DNA of 64,000 nt from Gymnopilus junonius (taxonomy: Eukaryota; Basidiomycota; Agaricomycetes; Agaricales; Galerinaceae). Of this stretch, positions 24,184 through 35,324 are shown piece by piece; position 1 is the first letter of the stretch, and each line of letters begins with the position of its first letter. The position numbers were made by a program, and so were the translations under genes. The notes below the pieces were generated by a model that was given only the letters and a program-made list of their open reading frames with translations, ran no database searches and had not been told where the DNA came from. The DNA lies in NCBI GenBank assembly GCA_015501075.1, contig JADNYJ010000001.1:186001-250000 (forward strand). Direction: 5' to 3'.

Positions 24184-25662
24184 TTAACTCTTACCACTAT
24201 AAAATTCTAAGAAGTTGAATTTTTCCTCCCATCCTAAGCCCAACCTTTTCAGCTTGCCCATTTGAGCGATTAAAGATGCGCAGGTTTCTGAGAGTTGGTC
24301 ATTTCCAGCGTAGTCTGAGAGAATATCACTTGCTACGAATAGCTGAGAACTTGGAGACTCTGACGGCGCAAGTAGACGAACGGACATCTGGGCTGAAGTC
24401 AAAGAAGTCGAGAGCGAAAAGATGTGGGCAAGAGGATTCAAGGCGTTCGAGGGTATTGTACGAGTCAAGGTAGGGGAAAGTTCAGTAGGAGGGTCGTATC
24501 TGTGGAGAAGTGAGTTTTCCGCTGCCAAGAAAGCTTGAAATTTTTACCGGATGGACATCACAAAGACATTGTAATTCTTCACTGGGACATTCTGACGGAA
24601 CACGTCAGCAAAGCGAAGGAGTCCACGACCGTTACTGGTAGTGCATTCTGGAAACACGACGACTGGTTTGGGAGCCTTTCGCCTGATATCTTCCAGACTG
24701 AGTGATGGGAAACCAGCTATTGTGCCACCACCATATGGGGGTACATGCCCAGCAATACCGACCATTGAAAGGAGAGAAATTTGCCGGAAACCAGATATTT
24801 GAATACGAGTTGCAGTCATTCTGGACGGCATTTGAACATTGGCAGAACCGGTGCCGGTGCGACGACCGGGTGTATGTGTCACTGGAGTAGACGGCCTAGA
24901 TACAGCTTGCAGGTCTAGAAGTGATTCCGGCACGGGGAGCACAAATATGGGGTTAAAGCTTTGACCGGAGATAGTAAGGCATTGGACGAATGCTCATTGA
25001 AGCACGACACACCGAATGGCAAGCCAGATAATGTCGATCCATGAGGCCCAATTCGAGACAATGATATCACCGGCTCTTGGTTTCCACTTTTCTATAAGCT
25101 TTGGTCCTCTTCTACTTACACGGTCAGACAGATTATTCTGTAAATAGAAGCCTACCCTACATACGCGCGCTTCCTGTTGAATTGCTCAACTGGAATCCAG
25201 AATAGGCCGAGAATAAAAAGGACTGCACGTCCAATAAGAAATGTAAGCAAATGTTCTATATGTCGATATAACGGAGGAATTGGTGTCTGAAAAATAGAAC
25301 TCAAGGTTAAAAAGGAAGGTTAAGATATAGATGAAGAAAACATACAAGAACCAGACAGAAGCCTCTAACTAAGACGACATATACAAGGCCTAAAATAAGA
25401 ATCAAAGTAGTCCTGATAATGGCCAGAACATATCGGACAGGTAATGTAGCCTTTGCAAGGATGTCGGAGCCCAGTGGTGGGACGGGGGTCAAGAAAGGCT
25501 GAGCGAGAAATTCCAGACTTCCAGTTAGTCAATTTGAGAAACTATTTGATGTGGAAATACCTGTATTCCAGTTCCTGGGTCCTAGAGAAAAGCAATTAGA
25601 TTAAAGTGAATTCAATAGCAAACAAAGAGTTTTCATACCCTGTACGCACTGAACTTTTCCAT
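24184..25662 (-). CDS. LOA1: LOA1/VPS66-type lysophosphatidic acid acyltransferase
   Basis: This membrane acyltransferase of glycerolipid metabolism was called from its start MEKFSAYRDPGTGIQPF, the N-terminal membrane stretch (VRYVLAIIRTTLILILGLVY, VVLVRGFCLVLVCFLHLYL), the block KPRAGDIIVSNWASWIDIIW, the acyl-transferase motif VVVFPECTTSNGRGLLRF, and the late KLKRLGLGWEEKFNFLEFYS. In the PlsC superfamily the first motif is HX4D; here the His position is Asn (NWASWID) and the third motif has Cys in place of Gly (FPEC). I believe such changes are usual in the Vps66 branch, but have not verified this. Several short introns occur. Converges with the RRM gene (227 bp between stops) and is divergent from the TVP38 gene with about 83 bp between the predicted starts. 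Confidence 0.8.
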
Positions 25663-25745
25663 CTCAAGTCAAGAGCTGAAGACTGATGTTCGCCAACTCG
25701 TACCTGTACGATGACGATTCACGTGATGGGTAGCTAAGTTAGGTG
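25663..25745. promoter_or_regulatory. Compact divergent promoter between LOA1-like and TVP38-like genes
   Basis: Only 83 bp separate the two predicted start codons. If both starts are right, the 5' leaders must be very short or overlap. The TVP38 start is the less certain one. Confidence 0.35.
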
Positions 25746-27048
25746 ATGTCATGCAAGCTCACCTCCGTCGCAGCTCGCTTGTACCTCCTTCAACATGACC
25801 GGGCCTTCCCAACTTCTATCCTCTTTATAACATTTGTCGTAAAATATGCTCAACATGTACTGCACCGCTATCACAAACTCCATATCTTTGGCAAGGTTTG
25901 CAGGCATAATTGACACTGCAGAGCAATACACCTTCAACATTCCTCTGTCTAGCTTTTCATCTGGCTCCTAGTTTTTTTCTACCTATGTTTGGGTGCGTAG
26001 CATGAATGAGCCAAGTCTTCGTATCTTATTTTATACAGGTACATTTATCATCGTCGTCACCCCTGCACGCATCTTCCAATTCCTCTATGATAAGGCTCGC
26101 CTCCTCGCCTCTACGCGTTTTGGCTGGCTTGCCCTTGGATGTGCCATAGGTGCGGTGTGAATTACTTGAGTCGCTACAAATCTCATACCTTTCGGTTCCA
26201 GTGTTTGCTTCATTCCCGCCTCTAATAGGCCACACGACCCTCATCACTCTGAGTGGTTTCGCTTATGGAATGTCCGGGTTCTATATCGGCGCCGCAGGGT
26301 CTGTAATAGGCTCTGCGCTGGCATTCATCATCCTTCGCTTTTTATTCAGCGAGAAATTACACGTGTGGTCGGGCCAAAACGAGAAATGGCAAGCACTTGA
26401 GGCCGTCGTCGTAAGTGGATTTGTATCTTGTCATTATTCCTGATACTAAAACTGTTTCACTTTAGAGAGCGAAGGGCCTTCCTCTCATAATTTTGATTCG
26501 AATCTCACCCTTCCCTCCTTGGGTCTACTCTAATTCTCTATTTGCAGTACGCTCTATCGTGATATTCCAGATTATATGGCTCAAGCATATTATTTGACAG
26601 TCTATTCGAGCCGTAAATCTATGGCAATTTATCATTGCGACCTTGTTCGTCTTTCCAAAAGTCCTCCTTCACACCTTTATAGGTTCGAAGATAGCTGTGC
26701 TGTCTGATGGGAAGCAACGTGAACACATGGATAGCCGTCAGTGGGTAAATATATTCGTCTGGACTTTGGTTGATTGGTTCATCGCTCTAGGCACAAAAGT
26801 TCTGAACGGACTGCTGGTCGGTGGTGGTCTTGTCATTGCTATCTTTACCAGCTGGTTTGTTCTGACTTGCTCTTAAGAGAATTTGAGTATACTAAGTACA
26901 TTACAGGATGGTATACAGTTTGGTTCAGAGACACATAAGACATCTGGACGGCCTTCCTACATCTGTTGATGAATTAGCTGCAGAAGCCATTGAGAACTAC
27001 GACGAGGAAGCGCCGTTACTATCGCCAACAAGCCCTAGGACGTCATAA
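25746..27048 (+). CDS. TVP38: TVP38/TMEM64 (SNARE-associated Golgi / VTT domain) membrane protein
   Basis: This multi-span Golgi or late-Golgi membrane protein of the DedA/VTT superfamily is related to lipid scramblases. Diagnostic blocks are VIVTPARIF-like TFIIVVTPARIFQFLYDKA, FASFPPLIGHTTLITLSGFA, GMSGFYIGAAGSVIGSALAF, RAKGLPLIILIRISPFPPW (VTT core with conserved Arg), VYSNSLFASI and FPKVLLHTFIGSKIA. The end is DEEAPLLSPTSPRTS*. The first exon is read from an ATG at 25746, giving MSCKLTSVAARLYLLQ before QHVLHRYHKLHIFGK. No downstream ATG is in frame, but an unseen upstream exon is possible. About six introns are present. Substrate and partner are unknown. Confidence 0.85.
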
Positions 27049-27157
27049 AGTCATTCAGCTTTCATATAGTCACATCTGTATTATTTATTGATCCCGAGGG
27101 GTATACAACTCTGCATGGTAGATATTGGTATAGATTAGACAATAATATCCTACCCTC

Positions 27158-28431
27158 TCAATAATAATGCAGGAAAAGTAAACTCAAACTGGCTCCGATA
27201 AGAAAGACCAAGACAAAAATTCGGCCATCTTTTGCCCGTCGCTTTGCTTCTTTCAACTGTTCATTGCCCTTCTCGACAGTTGATGTCGTGGCAAGAGCAT
27301 CTTCGTAGAGTTGGTCAGTAAGCTCGGTTTGCCGTGTCAGATGTGTAACCAGTTCCATTTGCAACGCGCTAATATCCATTAGCCGAGCTTCTGCTTGCTG
27401 AACCGATTCGAGGGTATCTTGGACACCTTTCAGAATATTGGCATTCTCTGCTTCAAACTGCATGATTTGGGATGCTGAAAGCTCGATTTCGTCGTCGTCG
27501 TCATCCTCTTCTGAGGCATAGGCCGATTCAGAAGCAGTGTAGGAAGACACCTTCCGCGATGGTTCCTGTGACGATGGAACACCAATGGTAGCTGCAATAG
27601 TGCTTTCCAACCAACTACCTGGAGTTTTGTTGTTTGAACCTGAGGCAGTTGTAGCTGAAGATGAATTTCTCAAGGCTTCATGGCCAGTGCTCGATGCCAG
27701 TGTCCTTGTCCTTTCTAGCTGCCGCTTAACGCGTTCTTCTTGAAGCTCCTTTTGCGTCTGGCTTGCTTCAGTTAACCTCCGGCTTAAGTACCACGTTATG
27801 CTAGAGTGGTGTGCGGCGATGACATCAGACGACAGCGTAGACTCGTCTTGTCGCAGTCGTGCAGGAAGCAGCCTGGTAAAGGGATTGGTTTTGTTAGCCA
27901 CCATTTCTGCACGGCCTGTAAGTAAATGTCAATGTACGTGTCTCCAGGAGACCGTGAACTTAGAACAGACGTTTTTCTATAGCTTCCATTTTTTTAACTC
28001 GGTCTGAACACCGTTTAAGAATCACTCGTGCTTGAAGGTCAATCTGGTCCCGCTCCTCATTCGTCAAGTGTCGAATTTTACTCCATGAAGACGCGTCCTC
28101 GCTTAAATCTATATTTCGACTCCCTTGACGCGACAGGGGAGAACGGTGTGAGTCTAAGTTTAGGTAGGCTATGCGGATGCTAGCCAACATCCCTGCAAGG
28201 GTGTTTATGTGCTTCAACTAGAACACCATCACTCAATGAGTGAGAATATAGCGGACTTTGGGTATTCAAACGCACAATGTTGTATGCCTCAGCAATATAA
28301 GTTTTATCAAGGGAAAGTTCATCGTTGCTAGACCTGGAGCGGTTTACTTTGCGCCGTTTTGCTTCCGAGAAAACGATTTCTCGTTCCTGCACAAGTTTTC
28401 GAAATTCGTTCGTAATCTCTCTGAAAGGCAT
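27158..28431 (-). CDS. UFE1: ER Qa-SNARE Ufe1 / syntaxin 18
   Basis: This is a t-SNARE for retrograde Golgi-to-ER fusion. The start MPFREITNEFRKLVQEREIV opens the N-terminal syntaxin-18 helix. A second exon covers LKHINTLAGMLASIRIAYLN and DQIDLQARVILKRCSDRVKK. The last exon (27158-about 27914) holds the SNARE motif: QIMQFEAENANILKGVQDTL, ESVQQAEARLMDISALQMEL with a Gln near the zero layer, then TEKGNEQLK-like helix VEKGNEQLKEAKRRAKDGR and a single C-terminal anchor (IFVLVFLIGASLSLLFLHYY*). Acidic Ser tract EEDDDDDEIELSASQ precedes the SNARE helix. The tail-anchored layout and N-terminal region fit Ufe1. An upstream in-frame Met exists (28638) but gives no family-like sequence. Confidence 0.85.
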
Positions 28432-28969
28432 GTCTAAGAAGGTAGATTCTAGTAGTAAGGGTAGAATAAAAGAAGGTAACAGTCTGTTGGCTAAATGATA
28501 CTCGTGTCCGCATAAGGCAGGACCACGTGTTCCCATGGAGAAAACCCCCCGACAGTTGCGCAAATTTCTTTTCTTTTGACCACCACAAGCTGTCTTTATT
28601 CCTGCAATCCGCTTTCCTCTAAGTGCGATTGCATTCACCTTGATGTGGCAGAGAAACTAGTCCTTGTTTGAGGCGGATTGTGGGGTTTCTTTACCACTCT
28701 TTGCTATAGTTTGTGACCAACAATTCGAGTCCTCTTTCTATGCCTTGGATTTGGATGCTTTGACAGGCAAAGGATCTGCCGTATCTGCGAGTTCTCTAAT
28801 CTCTAAATTCTACTATACATATTCTGGCTTGTGATCATACTTAGAATATAACCCGAAATCTAGTATGTTGCATTGAAGGGTGAAATGTGCCTCGTTGCTT
28901 CAGTCGGCGGCGATATCTCTCATTATCGCAGCAGCCGAATGCACCTGGAAGGATGTGTCATTAAATAAG
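28432..28969. other. Intergenic between Ufe1 start and F-box gene 3' end
   Basis: These 538 bp carry the Ufe1 promoter and leader and the 3' region of the F-box gene. Open frames here have no recognisable domains. I see no repeats, tRNA or mobile sequence. Confidence 0.5.
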
Positions 28970-30469
28970 TCAGTATTGAGATATGGAGAAATACATACGA
29001 CAAAAATCCTCTTGACCACGATGGATCAGACGGCATACTGTCATGTCCGCAAGGTCTATGATATCCTCCTCCTTTACGAAGGAACAATTGATGAGGGTGA
29101 TTTCTTCTATCGACTTGGATACTGTTGGGAGGACTGCACTATCGATATCTGCTGGTAAACGACTTCGAACAAAAGCTACTAATGCCCGTCCTGACAACCT
29201 TCCACACCACCTCAGATCTAGTTGCTTGAGCAAGGGACAGAAACCCTGCGGTCCTCTCAGTCCCTCCAGATCTGTGTCGAGAATGTCGCTGTCGTGCAGG
29301 TGCAACTCTTCCAACAAAGGAAGTAGTGGAAAGAGTCTGCCATAAACATGCTGATCAAGGGCTAGATCACGAAATTCTAGTACCTTCAAGGAAGGGGAAG
29401 ACTCTTTCAGAAAACGAACGAGCCAAAGAGCAATTTCTTCCGCCTGGATATACTCTAACGAGGACCGTAGGAAAAGATAAGAAAGAGACGGAACCCTGAT
29501 ATGTGGCAAGAAGCCAAATATATTGTTCGCTCCCATCAAAGTCAAAGACTCCAGGCTCGGTAGGTCAGCCAATTGTCCGTGTTCAACATCCAATTGGAAG
29601 CGCTGGTAGTGTCCGTTGGGAACTTCCATTGAAAAGGATTTCAGCTGAGGGAGTTCTTCCAATAAACGAATGATGGCTGATAAGGATTGTGACGTGGATG
29701 TGTGTTGGCAGGGTAGTCGCAAAAACAAATCAACGATGGACGAGGGGAGGATATGGCGACCAGGAAGAACATTTCGGGATATATGAAGGGACCGGAACCG
29801 CGGTGCGTCGGCAAAGGAGGCGCGCAATCCAACTAGTTCATGTCTGTCGTCGTCTACATTGTTGGCTAAGATAAATTCCTGGTCGATGGAGATATCCATT
29901 GCTCGTAATTGCGGAGAAGGCTCGTTGCAAGCTTGCAAGATCTGGTTGACAGGTTCCAACAAGGTCGACGTGACATTCAAAACCTTCCAACGTTGTACCT
30001 CCTTCAACAACATCTTCGTGACGTTATTCAGATGAGAGAGATCAACCCCAACTTCAAGGTCAATCGTAAGAAGGGTATTTTGAGACCTTTGTAGCCATAA
30101 AGCAGTGCGTTGTAGAGGGTCGCGAGCATTGAGATTGACGTATATATGGGACCAGACTGACGGTGTAAGGGCTGCTTTTCTCCAGGTCCTACAAACATGA
30201 GAGACGACCAAAGGTGTTCGGGTCCAGCCATCAAGGACGCATTCCTCGAAGATTGACGCCAAAAGTTCAGAGGGAAGTCGCCTGGCAAGGGTGATCCTTC
30301 CTTTGCATTTCCTAATCTCCAGCAAGCGTTGTTGTTTCTGGTGTTGAATTTTGCGAATAGTGCTCATCAAAACTTCGATCTCATCGTCCAAAGCGATGAT
30401 TGCCTCCTCGTGTTCGAGTATAGTATCGTAGACAGCACTAACGTCTATGTCTTCTGATAGCTGCAGCAT
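28970..30469 (-). CDS. F-box protein, agaricomycete type
   Basis: This intronless gene encodes 499 residues. Residues 10-55 form a coiled coil (ILEHEEAIIALDDEIEVLM, then IRKIQHQKQQRLLEIRK). The F-box follows at about 60-110: ARRLPSELLASIFEECVLD, VVSHVCRTWRKAALTPSVWS. The rest is a leucine-rich repeat-like region (LPSLESLTLMGANNIFG, LKVLEFRDLALDQHVYGRLF, LLEELHLHDSDILDTDLEGL). This is the common layout of large F-box families in mushrooms, where the protein would be the substrate receptor of an SCF ubiquitin ligase. The substrate is not predictable. It is divergent from Ssu72 with 517 bp between starts. Lack of introns contrasts with almost all neighbours. Confidence 0.88.
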   Translation of the reverse strand: MLQLSEDIDVSAVYDTILEHEEAIIALDDEIEVLMSTIRKIQHQKQQRLLEIRKCKGRITLARRLPSELLASIFEECVLDGWTRTPLVVSHVCRTWRKAALTPSVWSHIYVNLNARDPLQRTALWLQRSQNTLLTIDLEVGVDLSHLNNVTKMLLKEVQRWKVLNVTSTLLEPVNQILQACNEPSPQLRAMDISIDQEFILANNVDDDRHELVGLRASFADAPRFRSLHISRNVLPGRHILPSSIVDLFLRLPCQHTSTSQSLSAIIRLLEELPQLKSFSMEVPNGHYQRFQLDVEHGQLADLPSLESLTLMGANNIFGFLPHIRVPSLSYLFLRSSLEYIQAEEIALWLVRFLKESSPSLKVLEFRDLALDQHVYGRLFPLLPLLEELHLHDSDILDTDLEGLRGPQGFCPLLKQLDLRWCGRLSGRALVAFVRSRLPADIDSAVLPTVSKSIEEITLINCSFVKEEDIIDLADMTVCRLIHRGQEDFCRMYFSISQY

Positions 30470-30986
30470 GGTAAAACGAGGGAAAGAGGTGCCTCCGATG
30501 CGATTTTAAAACGAATGCGGATAGAACATTTGAGAATGTGATGGGACAACCGAGCGACGATGGCGAAGAAAATACAGCCTATTCTCGGGACCAGAAATAT
30601 GAAGGTCTAAAACAAGGGATACGGAGGAATGTACATGCCAAATTGCCAATATCGTATTGGTATTGAAGTCGGTCCGTCGAGGCCGCTACACGGTACGCAA
30701 ATGTAAGCAAAGACAAACAACGGGATTGACTTCCTCAGCTTCATTCTTCCAAGGTGAATATACCCGTCCTTTTTGTTCAATCTTTTCCTGCCAACGATGA
30801 CTCAGAGTGGAAGCTGTATTGACCCTATAATTAACTCTGTCACGCCACGGGTCAAAATGTGGACTGGCAATGTTCGAGATACTGCTGAGGCTTTTCCCTT
30901 ATTCTTTTTGTCTGCTTGGTTGTTTCCAAATACGAAGGCTTATGCTCTTGTTCATGCAGTATCTACTTCCTCCTAACTATACTTGC
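30470..30986. promoter_or_regulatory. Divergent promoter between F-box gene and Ssu72
   Basis: These 517 bp contain both leaders. Open frames on the + strand upstream of 30987 could extend Ssu72 N-terminally (an in-frame ATG at 30954), but family similarity begins only later. No TATA box is clear. Confidence 0.45.
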
Positions 30987-32093
30987 ATGGATCCCAGAAG
31001 AGCACGCGATCCCCGTCTCGCAAGAGCCGACCCTCGTTTACAAAGTACCCCAACCGCAGAACTTACGTTGCTGGAGTCACATCCACCAGCCGTTTCAACA
31101 TATGATGTTCAGAATGATACAGTGGCACAGCAATGGTCGGAAACCAAATCTATGTCCACTTTTCCAGATTCCCAGTATCCATTACAGTCTCAGCCAACGA
31201 ACCCGTCAACAGATTTGACAGTTGACTCGAATTTGATTTCTGCATACAAGCCTCGGCCATTGTTCTGTGTTGTTTGCGCCAGCAATCAAGCAAGTAACTG
31301 TCACCTTTCTCATTCATTGAACAGTATTCTCAAATTGGTACTTTTCAGAATAGGTCTATGGAGGGTCATCATGTTCTATCGTATGCGTTTGACTCTGTGG
31401 CAGATAGACTGATTATTTACATGATCTCAACAGAAAAGCAGGTTTCCGAGTAATATCTTACGGGACTGGGTCGGCCGTGAGATTACCAGGTCCTTCAATA
31501 GACAAGCCTAATATATATCCGTTCGGAACACCTTACAACATGATATACGAAGAATTGAGCACCAAGGACCCTCGTCTGTGAACTCCTTTGTTTGTCTATT
31601 TATTTGCTCCGAAATAACATGAAATTTAGGTACACTGCAAATGGTTTGCTCCCGATGCTAGATAGGAATAGGAAAATTAAATTAGCGCCGGAGCGATGGC
31701 AAGAAAGCAAGATGGTTGCTGATATTGTCATAACTTGTGAGGAACGGTGTTTTGACGCTGTCTGCGATGGTAAATATGGCGAAACCAAGGTTGAAGTGAG
31801 TTTTAGACTGAAGCATAATGTGTAGATCTTTTGTTGCGAGGAGGGGAGTTCAATAAGCCGGTTCATGTCATAAATATGGAGATCAAAGATAACCACGAAG
31901 AGGCTTTGATTGCTGGGAAGGCGATGATAGATTTAGCGACAGCGGTGAGTGGATAATGAAGTCGTTGAAGTGATGGAGCTGATTGAAGTAGATCGAAGAT
32001 GCAGAGGATATCGATGAAAACATTGATAAGATCCTGGAAGTGCAGCAAGATACACATCCGCATAGCCTACTTCACGCAGTGGCGTTTTACTGA
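30987..32093 (+). CDS. SSU72: RNA polymerase II CTD phosphatase Ssu72
   Basis: Ssu72 is a Cys-based phosphatase removing Ser5 phosphate from the Pol II CTD; it is part of the cleavage/polyadenylation complex. Exons 30987-31289, 31349-31380, 31434-31577, 31630-31769, 31826-31944 and 31992-32093 give 279 residues. The catalytic CX5R loop is CASNQNRS, split by intron 1 between Gln and Asn; that intron has a GC donor (CAA/GCAAGT). Downstream landmarks are [42 protein letters not shown] (general acid Asp) and [15 protein letters not shown]. An N-terminal extension of about 80 residues is rich in [12 protein letters not shown] and Ser/Pro, longer than in yeast (206 residues). The start at 30987 is chosen as the first Met of this basic tract; 30954 is possible. 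Confidence 0.93.
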
Positions 32094-32238
32094 CCCTGTG
32101 ACCTGTATTGTATGACATTTTAATGCGAGCACGCAATGTCGACGCAAGAAGTGTCAAAAGTTCGTATTTAAGCGTGAGAAAAGACGCGATCAGACATATA
32201 TTTAGGGGCCTCCCTAATCTCTGACTTTCTAAGCAGTC

Positions 32239-33231
32239 ATGCCTTCTCTTCGCCTTGGAAGTATCGCCCCCGATTTTGAAGCTCAGACCACAGCTGGTCC
32301 TATCAAATTCCACGAATGGATCGGTGATTCCTGGGTAACACTCTCTTTTGCTTTTCTTTCTTTCTTGTCTCATCAAACTTATTGCAGGCCATCCTCTTTT
32401 CGCACCCGGGAGATTTCACACCTGTCTGCACCACCGAGCTCGGTGAGGTCGCCCGTCGTGCTAAGGACTTTGAGAAGCGCAACGTCAAAGTCATTGGTAT
32501 CTCTGCTAATGGTCTCGAAGAACATGAGAAGTGGGTTCAGGATATCAACTCGTTCGGGGCCCAAGTCGCACCCACAGATGTCCAGTTTCCCATCGTACGT
32601 CCAGCTATTATTTTCATATTGACAAGAAATTGATTTATATCTCAGATCGCTGACCCTGATAGGAAAATTTCCACCCTGTACGACATGCTGGACGAACAAG
32701 ACGCAACCAACCGTGACGCTAAAGGACTTCCTTTCACTGTGCGCACGCAGTGAAACCATTTTTCGTCATTCACCCTCATTGTTTCTCAGATCCGAACTGT
32801 GTTCGTGATTGATCCGAAGAAGGTCATTCGCCTTACACTTGCTTACCCCGCTTCCACTGGACGCAACTTTGACGAAATCCTACGGTGAGTTCTACTGCTT
32901 GTTGAGGAAGTCTGATCGCCTTATTCATAACTTCGAATTTATTGCAGCGTTGTCGATTGTAAGAAACTACCAGATGCAAAGCCTAAAATTTATTCTCACA
33001 AAACGTAAAACAGCCCTTCAAATCGGCGACAAGTACCGTGTCACCACTCCTGTCAACTGGAAGAAGGGTGAAGATGTGATTGTGCACCCTGGCGTCTCGA
33101 ACGAGGAGGCCAAGACGCTCTTCCCTGAGCACACCACTCACCTCGTAAGTCCATGGAGAATTGAGACTGATGTTGACATTAACCAACTGCGTCAGCCCTA
33201 CTTGAGGACAACCCCTCTCAAGGTCGAATAA
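32239..33231 (+). CDS. PRX1: 1-Cys peroxiredoxin (Prx6/Prx1 type)
   Basis: This is a thiol peroxidase reducing hydrogen and lipid peroxides. Exons 32239-32334, 32388-32594, 32646-32738, 32790-32884, 32948-32958, 33014-33144 and 33196-33231 total 222 residues, the usual length. The catalytic motif is [17 protein letters not shown] with the peroxidatic Cys. Other family blocks are [57 protein letters not shown] and [16 protein letters not shown], ending with [10 protein letters not shown]. The fifth exon is only 11 nt. A TATA-like tract (atatattta) followed by AGGGG lies about 35-45 bp upstream of the ATG; AGGGG resembles a yeast stress-response element, so stress induction is plausible but unproven. 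Confidence 0.95.
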
Positions 33232-33450
33232 ATGTACAATTATTACCAAATTTCGTTGAAACAGGTGTATGTAGTAACAAGATGTTGTACTTGAAATGGA
33301 TCTTTTATCTAATCTATGACGCGTCGCGTGGTTATTAAAGTACAAAGAAAGGCAAACAAAAGCCCACGCAACCTGTACGCGCGTCTTGGAAATTGGAAAC
33401 ATCGTTGACATTAACCACGAACTAACTATCTCTTCATTCAACATCCTGCA

Positions 33451-34431
33451 ATGGCCAGCGCTGACGGTGGAGCATACAGGTACCCTTCTCGACACTGTCT
33501 ACACGTTGTCGTCTTATCGATGGCTCTAGTTATTCCTTAACAGTCTTCTCCCCAAGTGGGAAGCTGGTTCAGATTGAACACGCTCTTGCTGCCGTAGCAC
33601 AGGGTACAACTAGCTTAGGCATCAAAGGTCCGTTTCCATTGTCTCCAATTAATATAAGGATACTTAACATTCCCCTTAGCCACAAACGGAATTGTAATTG
33701 CAACTGAGAAGAAGACGTCTTCCATTTTAATCGACGATTCCGTGATTGAGAAAGTGGCCACCATTTGCCCTAACATTGGAATAGTATATTCTGGAATGGG
33801 ACCTGATTTTCGAATACTTGTTACGAAGGCCCGGAAGAGCGCACAGGCTTATTGGAAGATCTACGGGGAATATCCGCCCACGAGAGTCCTCACTCAAGAA
33901 ATCGCAACTGTCATGCAGCAAGCGACCCAATCAGGGTAAAGGTCTCCACTTCCGATATCTGGACATGTTGCTGATATGCAGCCTAGAGGTGTGCGGCCTT
34001 ACGGCGTGTCTTTATTAGTAGCTGGCTGGGACAATCATAGAGGACCGTCGCTCTATCAAGTTGATCCTTCCGGATCTTTCTGGGCATGGAAAGCGAGCGC
34101 TATTGGTAAAAATATGATTAATGCTAAGACTTTCCTCGAGAAGCGGTATGCAACCCACTTCTTTCCCCTGATTTCCATGCCTCTAAATATCCCCACTCCG
34201 CCTAGATATAATGATGACATCAGCCTAGAAGATGCAATTCATACCGCCCTCCTGACTTTGAAGGAAGGCTTTGAGGGACAGATGACGGAAAAGACGATCG
34301 AGATCGGCATAGTGACAGTTCCGACACCCGCAGAGCTGGAGGAAGGCAAGATTGGGGGTGAAACAGGTCGGCCAAGGCCAACGTTTAGAAAGTTATCCGA
34401 AGAGGAAGTTCGCGACTATTTGGCACTTTAG
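33451..34431 (+). CDS. PRE8: 20S proteasome subunit alpha 2 (Pre8/PSMA2)
   Basis: This is a structural alpha-ring subunit of the 20S core. Exons 33451-33479, 33530-33627, 33680-33935, 33987-34145 and 34206-34431 give 255 residues. The alpha-type N-terminal signature [19 protein letters not shown] is complete. Next come [60 protein letters not shown] (alpha-2 specific) and [20 protein letters not shown]. The C-terminal tail is acidic and ends [10 protein letters not shown]. The start [10 protein letters not shown] sits in a gcaATGg context. No irregularity. Confidence 0.96.
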
Positions 34432-35324
34432 TCAGTTGTTTTTCGATACCTGTGTGCGTGTATTTTTGCCCATATAGCACGGACAGATGAAATTGTTCTG
34501 CGTTTCGCAACTTTTAGTTCTGCTGCCACGTTTCTTTTGAAGTTTCAAACTTTCCAGCCCTTCATGACGCGTTTTCGGGTTTATGTCCCGGAATGGCAGT
34601 CTGTGATTGACATGCCGAATCTCACTGTTGTGAGCAGGAGGGATCTCTGTTGAGATCAATTCCCAAGGCTTTCGAGTTTCTCTATGTGGCACGTCTCAAC
34701 TCGACTCTGTCCAGTAAGAGCCCCTGCAATTGCCAGTGAGCTTCATTGCCTACCTATTCTGAATATTGACGTTCTCTCCGGAAGACCGGAAAGGTGTATA
34801 GGATCGCGTTATTCAAATTCTACACATATTACACAGCCTGTTAAACGTGGAAGTTTTCTTTCCTGGGCTATCACCCGTTCCTAAAGGCAACGTGACATAA
34901 ATGTTGTCTTGTTTTCCGTTGCGCGTCTGTCAGGTTTCCGCACCACCGCAGGCTGCACGGAGCTCGATCTGTCTGATCATCCGTTAAAGCATGATGTGAT
35001 AAGGCGTTGAACCCGGTATTTATTAATTTTTATAGAAGGAGTTGATTCGACTCTTAAGTGTCAAGGATTAATATCTACCGCCAAACTTGGCAGTTTGCGA
35101 CCTGACACTGGATCTTACATGCCTCGCTCAACTTGACCGTATCCCTTACGCGACATCATATCGATAAAATGTCGTTAAATCTCGATCTATTTTGCGAAAA
35201 ATCATCCGGATATCCTTTTAATTGGAATACGCTGCTATCCACCTCACTGCTATAAAGCCTGGTCACTGGAAGCCCCTTATTCCCTCAGAATATTCCCCCT
35301 TCCAAGTCAACTCCTCGCCCAACC
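34432..35324. other. Gene-free interval before the short Zn2Cys6 gene
   Basis: At 893 bp this is the largest gap in the window. It contains the 3' end of the proteasome gene and the promoter of the gene at 35325, including a TATA-like box. Short open frames on both strands have no domain-like content. No repeats or RNA gene were recognised. Confidence 0.5.
35251..35257 (+). promoter_or_regulatory. TATA-like box
   Basis: TATAAAG lies 74 bp upstream of the ATG at 35325, a suitable distance for a core promoter of a gene with a short leader. Confidence 0.45.

Noticed and set aside
25303..25500. Separate small hydrophobic protein on the minus strand
   Set aside because: It is the N-terminal membrane exon of the LOA1-like gene, preceded by MEKFSAYR in the exon at 25640-25662.
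34432..35324. Hidden gene in the longest gap
   Set aside because: Short frames on both strands have no conserved motif, no plausible splicing into a known family and AT-rich composition.
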